DNA of 64,000 nt. Source: Anthopleura xanthogrammica (lineage: Eukaryota; Cnidaria; Anthozoa; Actiniaria; Actiniidae). Made by a program: the position numbers and the translations under genes. The stretch is from contig OZ025215.1 of the NCBI GenBank assembly GCA_964019055.1, positions 9,639,708-9,703,707 on the forward strand. The letters are read 5' to 3'. Of this stretch, positions 42,201 to 53,986 are shown one piece after another (the first letter of the stretch is position 1; every line of letters starts with the position of its first letter). Under the pieces are notes generated by a model. That model was not told where the DNA came from. It saw nothing but the letters and a program-made list of their open reading frames with translations, and made no database searches.

Positions 42201-44940
42201 TATATTTTCACGAATTTTTAAAGAAGTCGGTGACATCATTTACTCAACTCCATACATCGCTCTATACATTTCCCTGTATTTTGTGATCAAAATATTCGCT
42301 CGTTCCATACTCAATACTGAAAAAAGAGACTTAAAAATCAATTGTAATCATAATAAGCATCAGTAAAGTCTTTCAGCCAACCTTTGGGCTTTATAGAAAT
42401 AAAATAAATCAAGAAGTTATTTACAAAGAATTGTATGGAGCGGTGTTTAGTGTTGAGTAAATGACGTCACAGACTCCGTTAAAGATTCGTAAGAATATAA
42501 TACTTCCTATCGGAATATCAAGAAAAAAAATGATCTAGTGTTTATTAGAGCCTTAAAGATCATTCCAAGAAAGTTTCAGCCGAATTAAATTTTGAGTGAT
42601 TTTCGTACTAGTCCCCCTTTAAGGAGGGAGTAAAACCAGAGATCCTGGAGAAAAACCCTTGAAGCACAGAAGAGAACCACATTACTTTACTTACATATGA
42701 CACTGAGCCCAGGTCTTCCTCTGTGCTTCACCTTGTGGTTATTGTAAATTGCATAGAGTAAAAATAATAATAATATAAATAATAATAATAACTTTATTTA
42801 TATAGTGCGCAAATCTAAAATTCTAAGGCGCTTTAAAAAAGGTGAATAAATATAATATATAAAACAAAATGTTGGTCATAGCATATCTAAAAATTGGAGT
42901 ATATCTAAAAAGAAAAAAAAATATTAATATATATTTTTCACCTTTTGTAAAGCGCCTTAGAATTTTAGATTTGTGCGCTATATATATATATATTTATATA
43001 ATATGAATCTAAAAATATCTATAAGAGTAAAACTAGTATTATTTAACAATATATCTAATATTGTATTTAACCATACAAAACAATCCTTGCCCCTCCCCCT
43101 CTGAAATTCCTGCTTGATACATATTCATTTTGATGTCTACTTTAGTTAATTAATTATTCATTATGCATTAGTTTGATAAGTTATTTTTTTGTAATGCACA
43201 GATCAGAGAGATTATACAACCAACACTGGCAGCTCATCAAGCAGCTCCAATGCTCCTGGTGGATTCTGGTCAGGTAACAGTTTTAAAGATTGAAAACCTT
43301 GATTATAATTTAGGAGAATGTTCTGAGCTCAGAGTTTTTAGAGCAGTTAATATTTAATCTGTACTGTCAGATAAATCAGTGAATTTGATATTGGTCTAAA
43401 CATGGGTTGTCATTTCATATGGTTCCAGCTGTGCAGAAAACTATGCATGAAAGGGATTGTTGTTGTAAAATGAGCAGCTGCCCTCATTCCAGTTTTAAAA
43501 GTCATATATCGTGCAGAATTTGAGAAGATTAGGAAAATAATTGGAGATATTATCAATGGCAAATATTCACTTTATTTTTCAATACATTACGCACTTCAAC
43601 TTTCTCTAAATTCTTTTTCGAAATGCGTGTTTCATATTGGGAAGAGACTGGGAACTAGGGCTGCTTGGTTAAGCATCGAAGCACGCTGTGATTGGTCAGT
43701 TTATGCGTGCACCGGACACCTGCCCATGTTTAGCCTTATCCCTTCAAACTTACAGTGGTCTGATTTATTGAAGCCAAATCAAAAGAAATCCTGATTTAGA
43801 TCATTGTTGTGGTTGGAGAAGCCTGAAAAAATTCATAAATATTTCATTCATTCTTTTAGGATTTGGTGCAGGGGGTCTGGCAGGATATCTTTTTGGATCG
43901 TCAAGGTAATAACTTAACAAAAATTAATTATATCTCATGCTTTAATATATTATTTAATATATTAGGTGTATTGCTTTCAGTTACTGATAGTTTCCATTCA
44001 TGAGGTCGAGATAATTAGTTAACGAAGGGGTGCTAAAATCTAAAAATATGCAGGGGAAAACACCAAAAACTGAGAATCTGCAAAGAAAATCGAAAACAAA
44101 TCAAAAGACTAAAAATCTTCACTTCTCAATGAACTACAAAACTGAAAGTAATATTATCTGAAAAAGTGCATGTAAAATTGTCCTTGTTAGCTAATAGTTG
44201 TATACTCATTTTATAATTCTCAGAGGGCATGGCAGTTCTGGGTATTACCACCAAAACCCATATTCGAGTCAAGGATACAATAGAGGATACGGCAATAGCT
44301 GGTTTAGTGGTGGAAACAGTTGGTTTGGTGGTAATGGTGGCAACACAGGCTGGTTTTCTAATCGTGGCAGTTCAGGATCAACTTTTGGTAGCACTCATAG
44401 AAGGTCTAGCCCATCAAGTTTTAGTTCAGGTTCAAAAACTGCCTCAGGTATAAAAAAAAAAAAGTCTGTGATTTGTGAATTTCAATCCCCCCGCAATGGG
44501 TGATCTGCTTATTTTGAACACCGTGATTCATGATTTTTCATTAGTTTCTCTAAATCTTTGTATCTGAAAGGTTTTCATTAATTTTATCATATTTTCGTGG
44601 TTTATGAATTTACGAAACAATACTCCAGTTTCAAGTTCTCTTTTACGCTGTGTTAGCCTCAAAACCGTGTAACATATTCTTTTATTCAGTAACAGCCTGT
44701 GGAAATTCAAGAGATCTGTGTGTAAAGAAGACAATAAAAATACTTTGAAATTTCACGAGTTTTATCTAAATTTCTGCATAATTTACGCACAATTGAGGCT
44801 AACACAGCATAAAAGAGAACTCGAAACGGGAGTATTGATTTGTGTTTTTTGATACCTCCTCTTCACCACCCTGATTGAAAGACCAGTAACAAATAATTTT
44901 CTTAATTTGCACAGGATTTGGAGGAACAAAGAGGCGCTAA
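39218..44940 (+). CDS. SARAF: SARAF / TMEM66, store-operated calcium entry regulator
   Basis: Ten exons: 39218-39293, 39602-39789, 40319-40429, 40901-41028, 41328-41420, 41813-41883, 43202-43273, 43860-43905, 44224-44447, 44915-44940. The total is 1,035 nt, 344 aa, all GT-AG and in frame. The human protein is of similar length. SARAF is an ER membrane protein that binds STIM1 and promotes slow inactivation of store-operated calcium entry. Seen here: signal peptide (exon 1), cysteine-containing luminal domain with VPQMTCVGGSAGC and WECKADM blocks, a His/Ser/Gly-rich stretch, a TM helix near 170-190 (STLIMWGMIAFIAYYIY), and a cytosolic Ser/Gly/Trp-rich tail ending GFGGTKRR. The fifth/sixth exon junction (41420, 41813) was chosen because it alone keeps frame. 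The gene is convergent with glutamine synthetase. Confidence 0.9.
40010..40252. mobile_element. Foldback element in SARAF intron 2
   Basis: Arms TTACAGCACTTCCCAATCGC at 40016 and complement near 40250, with further pairing around TTTGGTGGAGGT. Non-coding. Confidence 0.65.
42078..42623. mobile_element. Foldback element with long arms, TTAA-type flanks (SARAF intron 6)
   Basis: Begins AAAGGGGGACTAGTACGAAAA and ends with the complement. The arms extend about 180 bp with good complementarity (ATTCGGCTGATG, TTAAAGTTTTTTCTTGATAT and GAAGTATTATA blocks). TTAA occurs at both borders, suggesting piggyBac-like target choice. Confidence 0.8.
42625..42740 (-). mobile_element. Partial tRNA-SINE, minus orientation
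   Basis: Carries the reverse of the SINE body seen at 34083-34345 (GAAGCACAGAAGAGAACCAC). The tRNA-like head is mostly lost. Confidence 0.55.
42770..42990. repeat. Pair of opposed LINE-type 3' tails (hairpin with GCGC stem)
   Basis: 42770-42835 (minus) and 42940-42995 (plus) share AAAGCGCCTTAGAATTTTAG and a GCGCNCTATATA stem closing with (ATT)n or (AT)n. The two copies face each other, so the stretch can fold back. The same tail type ends the LINE at 2851. Confidence 0.75.
44617..44841. mobile_element. Foldback element in SARAF intron 9
   Basis: Arms of about 45 bp: CAATACTCCAGTTTCAAGTTC at the left and the complement at 44800-44841, including GCTGTGTTAGCCTCA. Non-coding. Confidence 0.75.
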
Positions 44941-46354
44941 AATAGTTTATCTACCACTGGCAATGAGCTGTGCACAACCTAAGGATGACTGTACATATAG
45001 TTCCTGAAGACATGGATAAAAACCTATAAACCATTTACATAATGCTGCACCTGATACGATTTAATTCTGCAGCAGATAATATCATTGTTTAAGTTGTTAA
45101 AGTTGTGCAAGTCTCACTCTAATATAATATGATAAGATACGACAGCCAGAATCCAGCCAGAAGCTATGAAGGAGCACAATTTGTGCATTCAGTGGTGATG
45201 CAGTATTGAAATGAGTTTGATGACAGCAGTTAGTTTGAGTTGGACACTATTGATGTGCAAGAACTGTACTACCAGGTATCTGGTGTATGCAAACTGAGCA
45301 ATCAGTCACTTTGATGCTTAGTTCAGTGGCCCTAGCTTCCAGTCCCTATACAAAAGCGTGCTTCTACAAAGTTAAGAGGGGACTGAAAAACATGAAAATA
45401 TTGAAGTGAATATTTTTTCCATATTATCTATTCTCAAAAAGCTGTTTTTATGGAAGCATGCAAATGAGAAAAGCATCGTATTGACCTGATAGCCTCACTT
45501 GTATTATTCTTAAAACCTGAAAAGAATATCTCATTATTGCTAGCCTGAGAAAACAGACGTCCTTTTGCTCCTCATTAGCATGCTTCCATGATAACAGCTA
45601 CAGTGTATTCCATGAGATATATCTCTTTTTAAAACGTTTGAGGGCTGCTTGGATAATTAGAAGTTTTGAAATGAGGCTCTCTCTAGTTTTATTAAGCTAC
45701 ATAGTTTTCAGCATTAGGTTTCTGGCAATGTTGTTAATACATCAGTCAAAAGGAACCCTTATTAAAATTTCTAGACAAATCACCAACAATGTTGAAGTTT
45801 TAATTTCAGATGTTTATTTAGGAAAGCCAAATCTATTTACAATCTAAATCAAATGACAGTGCAACAAAACACAAAATAATAACTCTAATTAACAAAACAA
45901 ATACTAAAAACAAACATTACAAACGTTACTTCTAAGAATTAAAACAATAATTTCAAAATATCCCATTTTTCTTAAATCTGTAACCAAAATATTAGATATA
46001 ATAATTTGATTAAATAATAATAACAGCCATTACATAATCTTTAACTTTATAAGTGCTCTCTTTTAGCTGTCCTTCTCAGTTAAACCAATAAAAATGGTAG
46101 ATGTTAAAGTGTCTTCTGTCAGCGCCAACCCACCATTTAAATATAAATTGTTTAAGATTACGATCCCGCAGGGATGGTAAAGCCACATGAGGAATTTTAG
46201 AAAATTTGACTTCAAATCTTAATTACTTAAATTTCGACCTCCACCAAGGCATAAATATGTGTAAGAATTAATTTTGAAAATAGCCCTATTTGTGCTTCAA
46301 TAACTGTCCCTCTTAGCATGGTCTCTAAAGCTACTTGCAAGATCTCTAGAAAGT
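44941..46354. other. Convergent 3' region between SARAF and glutamine synthetase
   Basis: Presumed 3'UTRs of both genes. No further coding exon seen. Confidence 0.5.
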
Positions 46355-49300
46355 TTATTCTGTATGGTTCAAGATGGTCGTTCTGACAATGGCTTCAGTG
46401 ACGCTGTATGGATCACAGTTGGATGATGGTCTTCTATCCTCAAGGTATCCTTTACCATCCTCGGCACACTGACGAGGAATCCTTACACTTGCACCACGGT
46501 TGGCAACACCATGTGAGAATTCATTGATGCTTGAGGTCTCAAGTCTTCCAGTCAGGCGACGAGCATTATCACGCCCTTGGTTGGGATCGTACTTCTTGAT
46601 GTGGTAATCATGGTTCTCTTCAAGCTTTTTAATAGCTTCATAGATGTCTTTCATTCCTCCTTCATTTCTCATTTCCAGTGTACTGCAAACAAAATATTAA
46701 AAATTAGGCTCATGGTTTTAAACTGGCCACAACAAAAATTTCTTAACCTACAAACTACAATTTAAAGGTAACAACTTGTTTTGACGATTATTTTTCAAGA
46801 AACAACTTCCAAAATTTCATAAATATTGCTGTTTAAGAATTTTGTAAAATTAATTAGGTTTTTTTACCTGTAGTTGCAGTGAGCTCCAGCACCATTCCAT
46901 TCACCAGGCATTGGTTTGGGATCAAAGGTAACCACAACACCAAAGTCTTCAGCCACACGGTGTAGGATGTATCTGGATATCCACAGGTGATCTCCCATCT
47001 CAATACCTTCACATGGACCCACTTGGTATTCCCACTGTTTTGAAAAATAACAAAGCAAATTTAGACTTTGGATAACCTTCAGAAAAGTAAACAGTTCATC
47101 TGAACTTAACAAATAAAGTTAAGTATTTTAGTAATGTTTCCTAAGCGTACAAGTCATGATAATCAACTTGCTTGCATTCGAATTAGTGAAATGAATGTGT
47201 TCTCCCATAACTACTAAACCAAATAGTTGCAGGATTAAGGCATTTGCTTGCAAGGCCCTTCACAAACAGACTTTTCCCAAAGAAAAACACAAAAATTTAT
47301 TATGTTCAAATTAACTCAGTTTTGTGGGCCATAACTGCTTCCTTACCTGAGCAGGCATTACTTCAGCGTTGGTACCAGCAATCTTGATTCCAGCATACAG
47401 ACATGCACGATAATGTGCCTCTACAATCTCTCTTCCAAAAACTCTGTTGGTTCCAACACCACAATAGTATGGTCCCTGTGGTCCTGGGAAGCCACCTTTG
47501 GGCCAACCTAATGGGTGGCCATCTACATCAAGAAGTGTGTATTCTTGTTCAATGCCGAACCATGGTATGGATTTCTAGATTAGAAATAGAAAACAATCGT
47601 AATCAGAAAAACTGAAATAGTAGGCAAACCTAATTTCTTCTCATAATAGGAGAAATATAAAATTACCATAACTGATTAAAAATAGAAGCTGATAAGACGT
47701 CATTGTAATTAACGTTTCCTTAACTTTTAAGAATTATGACCTAAATTCTTTGGTCAAGGAAAAAGTTAATGCAAAGAAACTTGTTCACCGAGACCGGTAT
47801 GTCCGGTCTTCTGCCTGTGACGCACATCTTGTTCGCATGTGCTAAGATTACTAGACCTTGTTAACACAAGTGCTAGGATACAGAATTTTCATCAAAACAT
47901 TTGGATCCTTATCGTTTTAATTTGATAAAGTTAAAATGATATATACGTCTACTAGCAAGATTCTCAAGTTAACGTGGCTGGGAACTCCCAAACTTTAAAT
48001 TAGGCTTACTATTTTATAGGGATTATTTGCCCGTTTTGTTATTATATTCTTTTGGAAGCATGACGTTTAAACCCAGACGGATGATGCAATATGACCTACC
48101 ACGCGAATGTTCTCGTGGCAGGAAACGAAAGTATTAAAAATTTTATCAAAATATATCAGAAAATTTCCCTTTGAAAGACTTTTTCGTGAAATTCTTAGGA
48201 TATAATTTGTGAATTTTTACTTGGACTTTGTACTCCGGTACATAGTTGTGCGTGTGCGCATGCAACTCCATGAAGTGATCATGTAGTGGTAGCATGGCAA
48301 TAATATTAGGGCTATCGGAAAAATGTCTCAAGTTCAAATCAAGCTCATCATGTTTTCTTTAAAAGCATCGTAGAGTGTTTTGGAAATTTTAAGAAGAGGG
48401 TAATCTTAATAACTAGTTTAATATATGCGAGTATGTTTCTTCGTTAGTTTCATAACAAAGTAAATTTATACACCTGTAAGAATAACAAATTGTCCTCGGT
48501 TGTACTTTGGACTTGCCTTGGTTTTATAAATCTAAAACAACGCCATTTTCAGTCGAATCCTGTGGTTTTTCACCATGTTTAGTGGGTTTTTCTAAGAGCG
48601 TCCTAAACAGTCTGAATTTTTAAATTGGCTTAGGTTTTTCTGATATTACTAAATTTCGAATCAAAGACTAGATGGACTACTGTTTGAAGTCGAATCAAAT
48701 CGAATCAGCCTAGCAATTCCCCGCCAAAACTCTTATTTTTACTGCCGCGAATTATACAACAAATTACTCCTTCCACAAGAGAAAATTTATAGACGATTTC
48801 CTTCTCAGACAACTTTTATCTAAGACAAACAAACTTTTTTTAACCTTTAATAAAATATTTTTAACGCTCGAATCGAAATTCATTCATAAAATTTAGCTCT
48901 CCTCTACTAGATTGTGACGGTTCAATATCCTAAATTTTTCACGAAAATGAATGTTAATAGATCGTAAGATGAGGTTACTATTTGATAAATACTCTAATTT
49001 ATAGTTTTGGGTGGTGAGTTGTTCGACATTTTATAAACTTTTTTAATAATTTAGGTATTCAGCACGCACAACATGGCGCGCAAGTTGAGCAAACTGTGTT
49101 TACCTTGACTTTCTCACAATCCATAACTTCAAAACAGGTTTTTCTGTTGTTTGTAGTGGTGGGTTTATGGTTGTACTTATACGTCTCGCAGAGAACCAAG
49201 ATATTTTCTCCACCTCTGAAAGGATCCTTGAAGGTAGAGACGGGATGAAGGTATACATCACTGTTGAATCCCTCGGCTTGACCTGTACTCGAGCCATCGA

Positions 49301-49490
49301 AGTTCCAGATGGGAAGGTCCTCGATAGATTCTGGAGGTTTATCCAGGGTTTTTGTTTTACAACGGATTCCTTCACCGGTTCCATCTATCCAGATGTACAG
49401 AGCTTGAATTCGATCTCCTTGGTCGAGCTTGCAATATTTGTCCAAGACAGATACCTTGTCGGTGGCTGTTCTCTTGTCGTGTAAACTCAT
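46355..49490 (-). CDS. GLUL: Glutamine synthetase (GSII, cytosolic type)
   Basis: Four coding exons: 49490-49104, 47574-47347, 47034-46868, 46682-46355; 1,110 nt, 369 aa, in frame, GT-AG. It ligates ammonia to glutamate with ATP. In cnidarians this matters for recycling ammonium, including in symbioses. Seen here: the N-terminal beta-grasp signature [12 protein letters not shown], the metal/glutamate site [60 protein letters not shown] with the ATP/ammonia region, and SVRIPRQ with the substrate arginines. Length matches eukaryotic GSII (about 370 aa). The C-terminus stops soon after the [10 protein letters not shown] segment, slightly shorter than in vertebrates. A non-coding first exon with donor at 49656 probably precedes the ATG. 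Confidence 0.95.
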
Positions 49491-49656
49491 GTTGAGTTTT
49501 TAAAAGCTTGTGTATCGTGTTGCTACGTAAGAATATTGACGAATGAATCTAAAAGAGAGCACTGTAAAATACAGAGCATACAGTCAGTTGACTTTCAGCT
49601 GAATTTAACCTATTTTAGTGAGTTAAAATTACGTTTTTAAACACACTTCCTTACCT

Positions 49657-49740
49657 TATAATCATCCAATACTCGTGGAAATGATAGTAAAACTAATGGG
49701 TGGTCAGCCCTATATATTCGTATATTGACGTCACTAAGCC
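49657..49740 (-). promoter_or_regulatory. Putative glutamine synthetase core promoter (TATA plus CRE)
   Basis: On the minus strand a TATATA box lies near 49709-49716 and a perfect palindromic CRE (TGACGTCA) at 49726-49733. About 30 bases downstream of the TATA box a short sequence ends in a GT donor (49656), consistent with a non-coding exon 1 spliced to the exon with the ATG (an acceptor is plausible near 49522). Confidence 0.5.
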
Positions 49741-52180
49741 ATCTACTTAAACCAATCAGAGATAAGTTTGTCCACGTGCTGTTCACGCACATATTCTCGA
49801 CTGACAACTCGTCTTTTCTTATGGCTTATTTGCGTCCCCTTTGCGTCAACATTTTGCATAATTAACACGTTCTTACAATAAAATAATTAAAAATAGCTTC
49901 ACGTGAGCTTCTCAGGACTATAGAATAAATGCGCACATGTACCACATTTTGTTAGGATGATTTGGCCTTAAAATTTTCTTAGCAAAAGTATGCATTAAAC
50001 TCTTGGTGTTTGCATCGAGCAAGAATTGCACCTTTAACAGACTGTAAGTCTTCAACCTTCCTTCCAAGTTTTAATTATTTTCGCACTGGTCTAGGTATAA
50101 GAATGCGCTTTTTCTCTGCAGTTACTTTTAGGAACAATTTTTCTGAACGATTACGTGAAAGGATTGATATGACCAAGTCATGCGGAGCTCATTCTGATTA
50201 ATGAAATATTGGTCATGTCGTGATGAAAATAGTTAATTGTTTTAGCATTTTTATAGATTATCAGTATATTCATGCATGAAAAACGTGACAAGGCTCAAGA
50301 ATACAAAATACTCTAACAAAATACCCCCCTTTGTTAGCAAACTGTATGCATGACTTTTCTCAGGGCACGGAAAAGCAGGTCAAAACTTGAAAAGGGATTA
50401 GATTCCAGTGTGAGTCACATGGAGAATAGAATAACAAAAAAAAACCGAGCTATATCCGAATGCTATATATCCGTTTTTCATTGCCATAAAGACTTTGACA
50501 GAGAGAATAAGCGAAATAAGCTTCGACAGCGTCCCTGAACTCTTCAACAACCACAATCAGAAAAAAACTGACCCAAACGTAATCAATCATGACATAAATG
50601 AACTCTATAAACAACCGCATGCGACAGTACTACAGTTACTGTGCCAGCTCTGCCTGAGGTGCAAATATAACTAGGCTTCAGTTTTACATTTGTTTCAGTC
50701 TTCTAAAATGAATTGTCAGTCTTCACAAATTGTCAAATTTTGTTTCATTTGTTTTCGAGTCTTCCAAAATTGCATTTTTTTAAATTTAAAGCTTAAATGT
50801 GCATTTTCCATTTTGGATTTAAAACTGGTATGGCACTCTGAGGTTGAACTGAACGATTTCAACTGAGCACTGCTGTTGTTGTTGCTAGTATACATCTTTT
50901 TTTAGCTGTACTTGTTTCAGGCCAGCACAATCAGTCGTCGTTATCTTCTACTCCAAGCCCTACACGACCTTTTGCACTTCACTTTAGATCATACTTTTTT
51001 TTTATGGGGCCCAAACATGCAAGCTTTTTCCATTAACGCATTAAAAGCTGTTCCATTATTCTATTGAAAGGATTTTTCTTTATAATCGAACAGTAAAGTT
51101 GCCATTACGGACCGTCGAGTAAACTACTCCGAGGACTGAAATGAAGAAGGCACGAAAGCCGAATGCAAAGCCACTGGAACAAAGCCAATGAATCTTTTAT
51201 TTTCTTTGTATACGACCGGACCGGATATAACCCCAGGATCGCTCTCCTTACCGGATACGCCGCAAGTGTTTCGATCATTAAGGGGAGATCGTGGGCGTAG
51301 GGCGTACAATTTCACTTTGACAGCGCAGCCTTGTCTTGCATGGATGTCAGGGCTAAATATTTTCACGAAATAAAACTTTCATAATATGCACAGAGAAAAT
51401 TGTGCCAAAATTCTGAAGTGCCTCATAGTTTTTATATATCAATATGTCATAATTTGCTGCACTGGTGCCCACTGGCTACCTTAAAGGAGCAGCACGTCAC
51501 TCACGTGACCTTCACACGGTATTGGATGTTTCCTGCAGATTGTGTCTTAGCGGTTTATCAGCTGATTCGGTATGGATGGCATAGAAAAATAAGCAGCATG
51601 ATTTTTTGTTAGCGATGCGCAATATCTCATTTTAGTCTTGTCGTACTCTATCCAATATTTCCTTACGAATTACCTCAAATAGCTTTAGTCTGAAAACAAA
51701 CAACATTTTTGATTGACAGGTTAGTAAGCACCGCTTTTGGATCCCTGTTGGCCTCGATGCGGCAAGTCTGGACACATTAGCTAATCCATACTGATCGTTC
51801 CATCAGTACTGCTCGAATATCAAGCAGAAATTCCGATGTTGCTCAGAGCAGCAGAACATCATTACTTAATTTAGAAATAAAAGTTTAAAAGTCATAAATG
51901 CAAAGTACGCAAAGATAGCACTTATATCATTAAAATATCATGGTCTTTTATCAAGTGCTTGGGCTACCTTTGGAATTTCGATTCTGAGCCGTCGCTCTCT
52001 AAGTCAGCTGTATTATTAAAAGCTTTGCAGCCTCGCCGGAAAATTTAGAAAATCAGAAAAATCAAAAAATCAAAAATGGCGAGGAATTTTTGAAAAAAAA
52101 GATCATTCATAAAGTCTTCTGATTGTATAAGAAGCATTCAGTATTTGTTTCGTAGAGATCTTAAGTAAACATCCGCAGTA
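49741..52180. other. Intergenic between glutamine synthetase and eIF2B gamma; nothing recognised
   Basis: Divergent interval of 2.4 kb. The short open frames, including 51124-51366, have no domain, codon or splice support. Confidence 0.5.
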
Positions 52181-53954
52181 ATGGCGGAGTTTCAGGCAGT
52201 GATCTTGGCCGCTGGGAGTGGGTCTCGTATGTACCCCCTCACAGACAAGATCCCCAAAGCCTTGTTACACGTGGGAAACATGCCTCTTATATGGTATCCG
52301 GTTAATTTATTGGAAAAAGCAGGCTTTGAAGGTAATGTTGAGTATAAATAGTATCTATATAGTGTCTCAATTCCAGTAGGAGTGTACATGATGTAAAATG
52401 GTGATGCAATACGAATAATTTCACCACTTTCCATACGTACATTTTGTTCAGTGGTCAAACACAAAGCATGATTTCAGTCGAGGCTACAGGGTTAAAATTT
52501 GAATGATCCTTTGAAACTACCTTGCAGGCTCGCTTGAGTGCTTTGTGTTTGACCAGTGAACGGATGTATAGAAAGTAGTGAATGTGGGCTCAAACTGTAA
52601 GCTCAGGAGTCAAACTTCTTAGTGGTTGAACCTAATTAGAATATTAGTCGATAAAGTATTTTATGCCTAAACTGGGACTAAAATACTGCTACATATGTAA
52701 ACCATTAACCATCCCATCCTCTAGCATCCTACATTCAGGCACTTGATCTCGCTTTTTTAAACCAGTACCAGTACCAGTACCCCTCCATCCCAGGTCTTCT
52801 CAGTTACACAATATACTGTGATATCATGACTTGTGTTAATTATAATTAGTTCATATTTTTAAATGGAGTTAAACTTTATTGACACTGTACTGAAGCAGGG
52901 AACTCAGAAAAAATTCTGAATCCAAGATAGGAATCAAACCCACGGCAATCCATATCCTAGTCGGATGTTCTGCCACTGAGCTACAGGAGACTCATGGCGA
53001 GTAAGGTCATCTGTGGGTATATACCTGTCTGGGGCTCAGAATTTTTTCTGACCTCCCTGCCTCATGCACAGTGTCCGTAAAGTTTAACTCTATTACATAA
53101 TTTTTCCCATGCAGATGAGTTTATTTAATTCTATAGTGCGTATTTATTGTAATAGACAGTTACTAAAGTATTTTTTTATTCTTATTCTTTCTAGAAATAA
53201 TTGTTGTAGTTCTTGAGTCAGAGGCAACCAAAATATCTCAAGCACTTACCACATATTGTAACAATCCCAAATTGAAATTTGAATTTGCAACAATACCAGA
53301 TGACAAAGATATGGGAACAGCAGACTCATTACGACACATTAAAGATAAAATAGAGGTACATATTGAGTATATACTGTATAGTGTTTACAAAATATGTTAT
53401 TGATAAAGAACCATTCATAATATCAATAATATATTTTGGTTTGTCACTAATTTTAATTAATCTTTATGTAAGTCTAAAGGTATCCAAAACTGCCCCTTGT
53501 TCTGGCCCTGTTCTTCCCTATATACTGAACCTTTGAAAAATATGCTTATTCATTTGAATAATTTATTAATCCTCCAGAAAGATATTGTCTTAGTAAGCTG
53601 TGACCTTATTACTGATGTTCCTCTTCATCGTCTTGCTGATATTCATCGGACGTATGATGCATCTATAACAGCACTTCTAGCTCCCATACCAGAGACCAGT
53701 GCTGATCGAGAAGCAGCTGCAAATCCAAAAGCAAAGAAGAAGAAAATTCAAACTACAGGTATTAAGAGAATCAACTGACAAGGCATGACATCTATTCTTT
53801 GGGTGCAGCCACGTGACTCAAAATCCCCTGAGACATACAAGCAACCATGTAACAGCCGCCACCTTGGTTGATATAACAAGAGAATTTTAATGAGGAATGT
53901 TTTGTATAGTCAACCAACATGGCGGCTATGGCATAACATGCACCCCAAGAATGG

Positions 53955-53986
<32 letters not shown>

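Noticed and set aside
51124..51373. Overlapping 80- and 61-codon open frames upstream of eIF2B gamma
   Set aside because: No domain, no splice context, and both strands open equally, which suggests chance in a GC-richer patch.
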